A DNA stretch of 64,000 nt. Origin: Agapetus fuscipes. Lineage: Eukaryota; Arthropoda; Insecta; Trichoptera; Glossosomatidae. Below the pieces are notes generated by a model, which saw nothing but the letters and a program-made list of their open reading frames with translations, searched no databases and was not told the origin of the DNA. Each line of letters begins with the position of its first letter. Within the stretch, counting starts at the first letter, position 1. The translations under genes and the position numbers were made by a program. The stretch is taken from NCBI GenBank assembly GCA_951799405.1, contig OX637353.1, forward strand, positions 13,330,001 to 13,394,000, written 5' to 3'. This document shows positions 41,066 to 50,655 of this stretch, in pieces.

Positions 41066-42956
41066 TGTAGAGTTCCCCCCCCCTACGAAAAGATGGAGTA
41101 GTGGACGAGTGGTCCATCTTGGGTATTCTGGAAATGGTGTTATGGTATGGTGGTACAGGCGAGCCAAAGGCCGTGCTCCTGCCTCCATAACATTTAAATG
41201 ATGAGGTCTCCATAGTTCTCCAAATGGTGTGATCTTCCCTCTCAGAGAGATTGTTGAAGACCTTTCCTTGGTCCATGATGAAGGTGAAGGTAGATCAGAG
41301 ATCTTGGAACGCTGGTAGATGCTGGTACTGCTCGTACTGGAACTGGTAAATATCCCTCGCTGCCTCCTCTGAGGATCGTAGTCGTAGTTTTGGCCATTTG
41401 TGTGATCGTCTAGCTAAGGTTAGGACTGCTCGTCGTGTGGAAGATTATGAAACAGAACGTTGTGTGATTTTTTGTTTTACCGTTTCAAAATCTACTTTAG
41501 TGGCAAACCCAAATTCGTTATCGTTTGGTGTGGAACATACGCATTTTCTAACTAAATTGTAAATTCAAAATTATAATTAAAAAGCTTACGAGATTTAAGT
41601 TACGTGTATTGTAAAATGACTATATGATATTAAAACCGATTTTAAAACAAGTGACTTTAATTTTTAATGGGATTTTGTTTTCTGTGAAATTACTAGAACC
41701 CGCTCTGGTAAGGTCACGGCGTATAGAAAAAAAACACGGCAGTCAACGTATTCAAGGGCGTATACAAAATAGGGAACAAGGAAAAAGGGGGGACGTAGAT
41801 CGCGAAAAGTTACTTGATGTGTTAATTTTTGTTAGTCTTTTTATTTGACAGATTACATAAATTTACAAAATAACATTATAATAACAATATGAATAAATTA
41901 CATTGCGTCTAAATATATTACGTATAAAATATTTATAATAATATGAAAAATCTACCTCCACCCACCCCATAATTATTTTAATTAAAAATCCCACCTCTAA
42001 GTAGAAAATCTGCCTGCTAGCTCCAATGGAGAAGTCGGGGACTTGCGACCCCGAAGTGAGATTAACCGATCGGTTTACAAGCTTGACGCTCTCTCTCTTC
42101 TACCAAAGAATCGTCACAGGACTTTAGCACGCTAATTTTTGGAAAAAGGAAAGGAAGTCTTGTCACCAGCTTCGACTAAGTGTTACCCCACTGGGTCGGA
42201 TATTTCAGCATTCCCGTTACCAAAACTTAACGCGCGCCTACTCCATACTCTATTCCAAGCTGCTTTTGTTAGGGAAGACAGCTTCTAATTTACCCCATCA
42301 TTCCACCAAAATTCGCAATACCATGGCACCGTCTGATGCTCAGCAAGTCCGGCCAAGTAGACCCGAGACAGATGCCAAAATAAAGAAAACCTGGCAAAAC
42401 AATAATTGTGGAAATATCTACTCCATAACCTGTTCCTGGTGCACCTCAATATCGGGAAAACCCGATATGGGTGGAAGACCCGAAGCACAGACTACGAAAG
42501 ACCTTTCCACATCCCCATAAATAATGCCTTAACCAATCGAAATTCGAATGGTAGAAAAATAATTGTGCAAACCGCTTTACTCACGGACAGGAACACGCCA
42601 CTGGTTTTAAGTTTGTATTAATGTCGCGACATTAGTTATTTTTAGTGCAATCAGCCTAATTATTTTCTCCCGGCAGCATCTCAGGTCCATCTTCAGCTCC
42701 ATCTCCACACAAACACCCACAAATCAAATATTAAACAGCAATTTTCAGATTTTATCTAGAAGAGACGCGTCACTCCCGGGAAACAGATCGAAACTGAATT
42801 CAACCCAGCAATGGAGTTGTCAAAGGACAGCTCAAGGTTTTTTTTATGAGGGTACCTTTTTTTGTTCCAAGTTTTTAAGTACCATAGAAAGATATATTAT
42901 ACTTTGTACAGAATTACGGATGTATAAACGAATATAGATGGAGTCAGATCTTTACA
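41066..42956 (-). repeat. LTR (5' LTR in element orientation)
   Basis: 1,891 bp, matching 36852-38741 nearly base for base. It should contain the promoter for minus-strand transcription. I could not place the start site with confidence. Confidence 0.9.
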
Positions 42957-43398
42957 CTACTTACAATTCAAAAACCAAACCTCAAATGAATATCAGCCCT
43001 GCCATTTTTGACAACCTTTAATGGGTTTGTAGTCTCATACCAACCTATTAGTCAACGGATTTATATAATATGCAAATATCTTTACAACTTGCATTTACAT
43101 TAGAAAGATTGAACATACTTTACAACTATACTTCAGGTTGTGTTTTATTCAATTTGCTAACAGATTTCATGTCGTCCCGGCATTAGATGCTCACATAAAC
43201 AAAATGTCCACGTAAAATTTGATGCATTTTTAATAGCCAAGGCATGAGAGGGTCTGCCTTATCAGACTTATAGCAACTAATGGATAAAAGTCACGCTGAA
43301 CTCGTGTAGCCCAAGTATAAAATATCACGTTGTACTCAGCCATCGCGTAAAAACTAAACTTAACCAATCAGCAAATACATATCTGAGGGATTCACATG
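42957..43398 (-). repeat. Family A (right part) and spacer
   Basis: 42957-43065 completes the family A copy broken by the LTR element. 43066-43398 is unassigned, apart from a TATCTTTACAACTTGCATTT family A end at 43076-43095. Confidence 0.6.
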
Positions 43399-44362
43399 TA
43401 ACATGTAACTGTAACTGTAACTCTGTCGCCATTCCGCTAGGGGTGGTTAGAGCCTCTGCAGAGCTGACTCCATTTTTTCCTATCCTTACATACCTCTTTC
43501 AATTCATTCATACCCATCACCTTTTTCATGCATTTTCTTCTTTTACGTTCACTTTGTATATCCCATTCTTTCACAATCTTCTCAATCTGATCACTCCATA
43601 CTTTTCTCGGTCGTCCCTTCCCTCTTTTTCCTTTCACACTTTATTTTTATACATACTTTGTCAGTCTATCATCATTCATTCTTTCCACATGCCCAAACCA
43701 TCTCATCACATTCTTTTGTACCTTAACTTTCACATCCTCTTTCAAATTACATTCTTTTTTTACCCATTCATTCCCAACTCTATCCCTCAGAGTTTTCCTG
43801 TCATGCTTCTCAAATGCTTCATTTCCGCCTTCATTTCAAAGTCGGTAACAATATGCCATTGTGTACTACCATTCTCAGATCCATCGTCAATCACTTGTTC
43901 TTTGCTCTTCTTCCTATTGCACCGACTACTTGCGTTCCCTTACACACCCTATTCTCAAGTTCTCTTGTCATCTTTCCATTCTTCTCAAACATTTTTCCCA
44001 AGTATCTAAATTCATCCACAATTTCAACTTTCGTACCATTCAACATAAACGTGCATTCTAAAGTTTCATCCGCTCTGTCAAAAATCAGTACTTTCGTCTT
44101 ACTTGCATTAATTTTCAACTTGTTCACACACAGAGCATGGTTCAGACTAGAGAGCATTGCCTGAAGTTCCGCTGCTGAATCAGCAATTAATACTGTCATC
44201 AGCTTAAAGCAGATACTGTCATCAGCATAAAGCAGAACTCCGACTTTTCTCTCTCCAATTTGTATGCCATGCCCTTCCAGATTCGCTTGTTTAACACAAT
44301 GATCCATAATTATATTGAATAACCATGGGCTCATTATGCAACCCTGTCTCACACCCTGTGAG
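43399..44362 (-). mobile_element. LINE-B, 5'-truncated copy with RT end
   Basis: Minus strand. The tail TAACTGTAACTGTAACTC (inverted, 43406-43423) marks the 3' end and GVRQGCIMSPWLFN (about 44350) the truncated 5' end. 43891-44352 is open and includes YADD, VEIVDEFRYLGKMFEKNGKM and RELENR. 43638-43890 has frame breaks. 43437-43637 is open again (GKRGKGRPRKVWSDQIEKI, ending KDRKKWSQLCRGSNHP). A short tandem duplication just after YADD inserts seven codons. Confidence 0.8.
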
Positions 44363-44582
44363 ACCTATTTATTTTGAGCAGGTAAGAGGAGCTGCTTTAC
44401 CCCAACCATTTCAGTTGAAGCGGTCGTTTTTTTTTTATCTCTCGAGGGTGCTTGTTCTCATTTTCACTAATTTTGGGAAAAGAAAACTTGGGTTACATTT
44501 GGCTTTGAAGAAATCGTCGAAACGGAAACAATTAATGACACCCTTGGTGAGATTCGATCCCGAGCTCTCGGCATAGAATGCG
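44363..44582 (-). mobile_element. SINE C copy
   Basis: Body with CCATTTCAGTTGAAGCGGTC and GGCTTTGAAGAAATCGTCGA. Head as GACACCCTTGGTGAGATTCG, ATCCCGAGCTCTCGGCATAG (inverted). The A box side is lost at 44582, where a family A fragment begins. Confidence 0.65.
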
Positions 44583-44589
44583 GAATAAC

Positions 44590-44680
44590 ATTGGCTCTGC
44601 AACTCTGGCCGACCTTTCCAAAAACAGGGTTGAGATTGGCAAAGTGAACTATTTTTGTATGGTATGGGCTGTCAGTGAAA
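44590..44680 (-). repeat. Family A fragment
   Basis: GCTCTGCAACTCTGGCCGAC to GGTATGGGCTGTCAGTG, i.e. only the hairpin region and the 5' part. Confidence 0.65.
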
Positions 44681-45223
44681 GAGGCTAAATTGCCTAATTC
44701 AGCCCTATCATGAGGAATGAGAAATTCAATTGCTTCTACTTCTTATCATACAGGGAAGAATTGAAGGATGATGGACTCTAGGTCAAAGAAGTACATCTTG
44801 GTTAAAGAACTTTAGACAGTGGTTTGGCAGAAGCACAAGATCCTTATTTTGTGCTATAGCATCGGCAGTCCTAATTGCTATAATTGTTGCCAATTTTCAC
44901 TGAAGAGGCACTAGAAGAAAATTAAAAATTATGTACAAACAGCACCTCTTGTGAACGTTTTAGTTTTCTTGCATATTAAGTAAAATGTTAAGGTTGAGTT
45001 AAGTCGTAAAGTATAATATGTATGGAAAACATTGTAAAAACGAGTAGCTGGTCGAGTCAAGCAGAAGGAGCAGTAAAGAAAAGTAGTCCTCAGCGAGTGC
45101 CTGAATCGTTTTGATAAGAAATACACACGAGGCACAACCAAATAGTTCAGTGTGGAAAGCAAAATTATTGAATTGAATTACCGAGCCCACTTTTTGACGA
45201 GATCTTATTGAAGTTTTTTGTCG
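44681..45223. other. Unassigned sequence
   Basis: No gene or repeat is recognised. Confidence 0.4.
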
Positions 45224-45325
45224 CAAGACCGGTTGATAGCTCAGTTGATAGAGTGCATACATTCCCACTGAGGCTATTATAAATGATTTCCGATGTCGAT
45301 GTTTATTTTTAAACCTGAATAAAAT
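45224..45325 (+). mobile_element. SINE C copy, truncated
   Basis: AAGACCGGTTGATAGCTCAG with TTGATAGAGTGCATACATTC (A box region), then the body AAATGATTTCCGATGTCGAT. About 40 bp including the B box is deleted. Confidence 0.65.
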
Positions 45326-45861
45326 GGGGGTAAGGTTTACTCACTCTTCACAAGAAACGAGCTGGGAAAGCACCACTGCAATCTATTCTGAAAGTTATCG
45401 TTTATTTTCGTGTGACAGTGTATAGTTAATAAAAACATAAGTGATTTGTTGATAAACATTCCAGCTGTTTTTCGAGAGTGCCTATGCACTTTTTTACTAT
45501 TTTTTTTATGTTTTAGTCCTCGAATTGACTTTCAGAAATATTGACTAAACTTTTTTATTTCCTATATAGGACAATCTTTGAGCTTCTCATAGAAAGAACA
45601 GCTCATATCTGCCAATATATCCTGTAAAATCTCTTGGTGTACCTATTCTTCCTTTACTTATGGTATAGCAAGAGATTTCCGGGGTGGAAGTCTCGGTGGC
45701 CGTCTGTAGATCTTAAGGCACCTATTTAAAGATAGGACGGAATAAAACATGGCGGTGCCTGAACAGCTAAATGTTGTTCCATTTGAAATGGATCAGCTGT
45801 TGATCCACCTCCATGCTTTATTTCATCCTATCTTCAAAAAGGTACGGTAAGATCTATCGAC
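45326..45861. other. Unassigned sequence with a short inverted pair
   Basis: 45714-45760 (AAGATAGGACGGAATAAAAC region) and 45806-45845 (GCTTTATTTCATCCTATCTT) are inverses. A small palindromic element may be present. The borders are unclear. Confidence 0.4.
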
Positions 45862-45865
45862 AGTA

Positions 45866-46142
45866 CGCTGCCTTAGTTCTTGTTTATCGTATACGCCATT
45901 GAGAAAAATTTACATGAGAAATGTTTGCATGTGTACTGGACCAATGTGTCATATATATTTAATATCATATATATTTAATATATATATTTGTGTGAAATAT
46001 ATATTTAAAAGAACTCTCACATTATCGAGTTTTACGGTTTTTCTAAGCTCAGATTGTGTAAAATTTGATTCATAAGACAACTGCATGAAAAAGTCATATT
46101 TGACAAGATTGGCGTATACGATAAACAATAACTGGGGGAGCA
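45866..46142. mobile_element. Family I MITE, copy 3
   Basis: 277 bp. Ends as in copy 1, flanked by AGTA at 45862-45865 and 46143-46146. The extra ~22 bp comes from an internal TATATATTTAATATCATATA expansion at 45955-45990. Confidence 0.87.
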
Positions 46143-46146
46143 AGTA

Positions 46147-46717
46147 GTGGAGATTTTCACCTTTTTTATTCTAAGTAAGGTATTGTCCTAGATTCTTTGT
46201 AATAATTCTTCCGATTTCGAGCCCAAAACGTTGAACGCTTAATTACAAAAAGATTTAGCATTGCTTTTTTTCAAATACCACAGCCCGAACAGACAGAATA
46301 TATAAAAAAAAATAAGAGAATATATTCTCTTACTTTCTGAGTGCACCTTATACAAGGGTGGCGTGCTGCTAGCCGTTAGGTGGCAGAATGCAGTGCGTTT
46401 GCGAAAAATGATTATTTTCACTGTAAAAGATAACAAGTTATTTGCATAATAAATTACGCAACTAATGATATCAACCTCATTAACTCTGCATTCTCTTGCA
46501 ACTTGTATCTAGATGTGTGGAGGCTACATAAAAGTATAACCATATACCGGAGTATTGTTTATGTTTGTTCAACACGCAAAAATAGCAAGATTAAAATAAA
46601 AAATTGCGCACCGTTCAAATTTATTTTTTCAATCGTCAAAAATACTAATAATTATTTAATTATTGCAATTCATTTTCAAGATCACTGCCCTTGAATATTT
46701 GGACTGGACTGGACTTG
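46147..46717. other. Unassigned sequence
   Basis: No supported gene or repeat. Confidence 0.4.
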
Positions 46718-46757
46718 GACCGGTCCGTAGTCCAGCGGTAGCACTTCGGACTCGTAA

Positions 46758-47885
46758 ATGGAAGGTTGTGGACTGGGATCCCGACGGAGCACAAAAAAAT
46801 TACCATTTATATTTCGAATGGATGTTTTGAAAGCATACGGAGTGAATGGGGCTCTCCTAGGTGCGGTGCATGCAAACTATGAAAATAGTACAGCATGTGT
46901 TCGTATTGATGATGAGTATAGTGAATGGTTTGAAGTCTTTAAGGGTGTAAGGCAAGGATGTGTGATGAGCCCATGGCTATTTAACATAGTCATGGACAAG
47001 TGTGTTCGAGATGCTAGACTTGATGATTGTGGATTAATGATAGGAGAGGGCAAAGTGAGTGTTCTACTGTATGCGGATGATGCTGTTCTTGTATCGGACT
47101 CAGCAGTAGAATTGCAAACGATGCTCTCTAGATTGAACGAAGCTCTGCTAGGTAATTATTTGAAATTGAATGCAAGTAAGACGAAAGTTTTGATTTTTGA
47201 AAGAAATGAAGAAAATACGAACTACGAATTTAGAATAAACGGAATGAATGTTGATGTGGTAAATGAGTTTGTATACTTGGGAAGTAAGTTTGAGAAAGAT
47301 GGAAGAATGACAGGTGAACTTGAAAGAAGAGTAATGAAGGGCAGGTGTGTACTGGGTGCCACAGCTTGTATCGCCAAAAATCAAAACATTTCTAAAAATG
47401 CTCGATTGGCGGTACGCAGTGGCATACTTTTACCCACCTTGATGTATGGAAGCGAGGCCTGGACGGTGAATGAAAGTGAAATTAGTAAAGTCCATACTGT
47501 TGAAATGGACTTTCTAAGAAGTATGATTGGGAAAAAACGGAGTGACAGGGTGAGGAATGATTTTGTAAGAAAAGAATGTGGTGCAAAAGAAAGTGTGAAA
47601 GTGAAGATTAAAAGAAGTTTGTTAAGATGGTTTGGGCATATGGAGAGAATGAATGAGGAAAGACTGACGAAGAAAGTATATGTTGGTAGAATAGATGGAT
47701 GTCGTGGTAGAGGAAGACCGAGAAAGGTATGGATGGACCAAATATCCGAAATTGCGAATGAATGGAATATCCAGAGTCATAATAAAAGAAGAGCTTGTAT
47801 GAAGAAGGTTATGACTCTGGAGGAAATGAAAGAAGTATGCAAGGATAGAAAGAAATGGCGGTTGATCTGTGATGTTGGCGGCTAG
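46758..47885 (+). CDS. Chimeric open frame: SINE B head joined to LINE-A RT
   Basis: 375 codons. Residues 1-20 (MEGCGLGSRRSTKKLPF part) are translated SINE B head. From residue ~22 on it is LINE-A: RQGCVMSPWLFN, YADDAV, VYLGSKFEKDGRM, GSEAWTVNE, RWFGHMERMNEERLTKK, GRGRPRKVW and an end at LICDVGG. The upstream RT motifs are missing, so it cannot be an active enzyme. The frame is a by-product of the insertion. The SINE pol III promoter lies just upstream. Confidence 0.8.
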   Translation: MEGCGLGSRRSTKKLPFIFRMDVLKAYGVNGALLGAVHANYENSTACVRIDDEYSEWFEVFKGVRQGCVMSPWLFNIVMDKCVRDARLDDCGLMIGEGKVSVLLYADDAVLVSDSAVELQTMLSRLNEALLGNYLKLNASKTKVLIFERNEENTNYEFRINGMNVDVVNEFVYLGSKFEKDGRMTGELERRVMKGRCVLGATACIAKNQNISKNARLAVRSGILLPTLMYGSEAWTVNESEISKVHTVEMDFLRSMIGKKRSDRVRNDFVRKECGAKESVKVKIKRSLLRWFGHMERMNEERLTKKVYVGRIDGCRGRGRPRKVWMDQISEIANEWNIQSHNKRRACMKKVMTLEEMKEVCKDRKKWRLICDVGG

Positions 47886-48242
47886 GGTTTGTTAAAGTGA
47901 ATTTGGTTTTATGATTTAGTTTTTTATGTCCATGTATATATTGTTATTTTTATTCTTTGATTTTAAAAAATGTAATTTGTCATGTATGTTCCTTGACTTA
48001 TAGGTTGTTATGCGGCTGACCACCCATAATATAAAAATTGGTTCACTTTGCCAATGTCACCCCTGTTTCAGGGAAGGACGGCAAGAGTTGCAAGGCTTAT
48101 GTTCATTTGAGATTGGGTTTTTATATTGTAGGTCCACATGCGGCATGTGTTAGCGCGAAATTATACATATCTGCTTGTGGGAATGCATTTAGTATAAATC
48201 TTAAATGATATATATCTTTGCAGCTTAGATTAGATTAGATTA
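46821..48242 (+). mobile_element. LINE-A, 5'-truncated, inserted in SINE B
   Basis: Bounded by GAATG at 46816-46820 and 48243-48247, a ~5 bp target duplication. It starts in the RT domain at MDVLKAYGVNGALLG, and the frame is uninterrupted to 47885 (GGGATG in the longer copy at 23717 marks the same point). The 3' UTR, a family A unit (47990-48242) and TTAGATTAGATTAGA tail follow. It is the best-preserved LINE-A end in the window. Confidence 0.9.
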
Positions 48243-48469
48243 GAATGTGCTCTTCGCTGAGTTGAAAAATTCATAAACCTTTACCAAAGACCAGTCACTG
48301 AAAGGTCCATCCAACCTTACAACAACTGGGTCTTGCTTGATAATTGGCGCTTTCTACAGCGACGACCAAGCTCGCAGAGGGCTCTTGAGGTGTGATAGGC
48401 ACAAAACAGCGCTCACCATATAAATCATCCTCATATTATTATTATTATTATTAGACATCCATCATCAAT

Positions 48470-48545
48470 CATAGTGAAAAAAGGGTGCTTTTTGAAGGCG
48501 TTGGCTATGTCTCCAACGAAACGTCACAAATAATGTAAGTTCTCA
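48470..48545 (+). ncRNA. Hammerhead-like core, short Penelope-type fragment
   Basis: TTTGAAGGC (48491-48499), stem II GTTGG (48500-48504) with CCAAC (48513-48517), then GAAACGTCAC (48518-48527). GTG at 48485-48487 could pair with CAC at 48525-48527. The upstream TGAAGGC departs from the TGANGA core. It could be the end of another Penelope-type repeat. No coding sequence remains. Confidence 0.3.
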
Positions 48546-48718
48546 CACAACGGTTCGTCTCGTATCCGAAAAGAGTAAATTAATCGTGAAAGTAGAGTCA
48601 AATATCGAAATAAATGTTAAACGGTCTTGACTTCAGTTTAACATTGAAATTGGAAATCAAATATGAGTGAGGACAAGAATATTTTTTTTCTTATTTAGCT
48701 TATTTTAAAGTAAAAGGA

Positions 48719-48968
48719 TTCCTTGACTTATAGGTTGGTATGAAGCTGACCACCCATACTGTAACAAAAATGGTTCACTTTGCCAGCCAACGTCACCGCT
48801 GTTTCAGGGAAGTTCAGAAAAAGTTGCCTGGGTTATGCTCATTTGAATTTTGATTTTAATTTGTAAGTGCACACGCAGCATTTGTAAACGCGAGCATACG
48901 CGTGCCTGTTTGTGGGCGTGAATTTTATATGAAATCTAAAAATATACATAGTACCTCTGCAAATATTT
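48719..48968 (+). repeat. Family A repeat
   Basis: From ATTCCTTGACTTATAGGTTG to AGTACCTCTGCAAATATTTT. It contains a GCCAGCCAACG duplication beside the hairpin. It ends where the Penelope-type sequence at 48971 begins. Confidence 0.75.
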
Positions 48969-49015
48969 TGTGCCTGACGATGGAAACATTGTTTCCGAAA
49001 CCGGTCGTACATTAT
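48969..49015 (+). ncRNA. Hammerhead-like core with GUC cleavage triplet
   Basis: CTGACGA (48974-48980), one spare T, stem II GGAAAC (48982-48987) with GTTTCC (48991-48996), then GAAA (48997-49000), CCGG, and TC at 49005-49006 followed by GTAC. GTGC (48970-48973) can pair with GTAC (49007-49010) as stem I, with one G-U pair, placing the GTC triplet where cleavage would occur. Stem III would be CC/GG with no loop, as in variants thought to act as dimers. Best of the candidates here, but untested. Confidence 0.4.
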
Positions 49016-49648
49016 TAAATTTTACTCGCCCCGTAACCTAACACAATTTGTTTTTATTTTTAATTTTTATTTTTTTAAATGTTGTCATTTTAATAGTACA
49101 AAAATAAGTTCTTGAACTTTATGTAACCTAAATATTTGAGATGATACAACCGTTTTAATTAGACACAATGCACAGTATTTAAATTTACAATTTACAATTA
49201 ATTGAACATTCATACACGATAAAATATCTACTTTAGATCAAAACAGTAGTGCCCATTCAAGCAAACGTTTATTAGATATCTATATAAATCTACCCCAAGT
49301 ATAACAAATTTCATCTAAACTCAACTATCGCGTTTCGTTACAGTGTATAGGAAATCCAAAGGAGCTTACTTTGAGTCTTTTTGTTTAAGTATGTTTTTGG
49401 AAAACGTAATGGCAGAGTATAAACGTTTTCTTGTATCTTTGGTGTAGAGATTTCATCTTGGATAATGTCAGGTCGTAGCTCAAAGCGTTGGTATGACTCG
49501 TAAACTATATAAATGTTAGATTAATTATTTAGTATCTGATATTCAGTATCTGATATTTATTACAGGTGTGATACGAGTGTCGTGATTTCACGCCCATCAC
49601 AATATCACTTAAACATAAATAAGGCACATTTTCTAAGAGAAGGATCTA
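49016..49648. other. Unassigned sequence
   Basis: 49016-49080 may belong to the Penelope-type element at 48971. The rest shows no gene or repeat. Confidence 0.4.
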
Positions 49649-49822
49649 TAATCTGAGTTGCAAGGATGTATTAACATTTAAAATGAACAAACCTCAAATG
49701 AACAAACATAAGTCCTGCAACTTTTGCCGACCTTTCCTGAAACAGGAGTGACATTGGCAAAGTGAATCATTCTTTACAGTATGCGTGGTCAGCATCATAC
49801 TAGCCTTCAAACCAAGGAAAAA
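49649..49822 (-). repeat. Family A repeat
   Basis: From ATAATCTGAGTTGCAAGGAT to CATACTAGCCTTCAAACCAA. The section between tail and hairpin is deleted (about 70 bp). Confidence 0.7.
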
Positions 49823-49834
49823 GGTATCTTTAAC

Positions 49835-50325
49835 TAAATTGCAAAGACATATCGCTGCCTTAGTTCTTGTTTATCGTATACGCCATTGAGAAAATTTTAC
49901 ATGAGCAATGTTTGCATGTGTACTGCACCAATGTGTCTTATGAAAACAAGAAATTTATTTAAAAAATATTTAAAAGAACTCTCACATTATCGAGTTTAAC
50001 GATTTTTCTTAGCTCAGATTGTGTAGAATTTGATTTGTAAGACAACTGCATGAAAAAGTCATATTTGACAAGATTGGCGTATACGATAAACAAGAACTGG
50101 GGGAGCGATATTACATTTAAGATTAAAATTAAATACAATCCCATAAGCAGACTTGTAAAATATCGCGCTTACACATGCCGCATGTGGAGTTACAACATAA
50201 AAACCTAATCTCAAATGAACATAAGCCCTAAACATTCCCTGAAACAAGGGTGACATTGGAAAATTGAACCATTTAACAGTATAGGTGGTCAGCCTCATAC
50301 CAACCTACAAGTCAAGGAATAAAGT
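49835..50325 (-). repeat. Family A repeat split by a family I MITE
   Basis: TAAATTGCAAAGACATAT (to 49852) resumes at ATATTACATTTAAGATTAAA from 50108 and ends CAACCTACAAGTCAAGGAAT. Removing 49853-50107 and one ATAT restores a normal unit. Confidence 0.85.
49853..50107. mobile_element. Family I MITE, copy 4
   Basis: 255 bp. Ends CGCTGCCTTAGTTCTTG and CAAGAACTGGGGGAGCG, with ATAT on both sides (49849-49852, 50108-50111). The insertion site within family A is exact. Confidence 0.9.
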
Positions 50326-50655
50326 CGGTACTGTTAATTTCTTATACGCTCACATTTTTATTTTACATATACTAGCTTTACCCTGCCACCCCTTGTGGTA
50401 GCTCGTATCTAATCTAATCTAATCTAAGCTGCAAAGATATATATCATTTAAGATTTATATTAAATGCATTCCCACAAGCAGACATGTATAATTTCGCGCT
50501 AACACATACCGCATGTCGACCTACAATATAAAAATCCAATCTCAAATGAACATAAGCTCTGCAACTCTTGCCGTCCTTCCCTGAAACAGGGGTGACATTG
50601 GCAAAGTGAACCATTTTTTACAGTATGGGTGGTCAGCCGCATAACAACCTATAAG

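Larger units (their letters stand above)
36852..42956 (-). mobile_element. LTR retrotransposon, gag-only, young insertion
   Basis: Two direct repeats of about 1.89 kb (36852-38741 and 41066-42956) begin TGTAGAGTTCC and end GATCTTTACA, the TG...CA form of LTRs. CTAC at 36848-36851 and 42957-42960 is a 4 bp target duplication. On the minus strand a polypurine tract (AGGGGGGAA) abuts the LTR at 38741, and a TGG-starting candidate primer-binding site lies 2 bp inside the other LTR. The internal 2,324 bp encodes only a gag-like protein, so protease, RT and integrase must be supplied in trans. Confidence 0.9.
46718..48457 (+). mobile_element. SINE B copy split by a LINE-A insertion
   Basis: The head (46718-46790: ACCGGTCCGTAGTCCAGCGG, A box region; B box decayed to GACTGGGATCCCGACGG) and the first body bases stop at GAATG, 46816-46820. 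The body resumes at GAATGTGCTCTTCGCTGAG from 48243 and ends in ATT repeats at 48435-48457. Together the two parts make one full SINE B. Confidence 0.88.
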
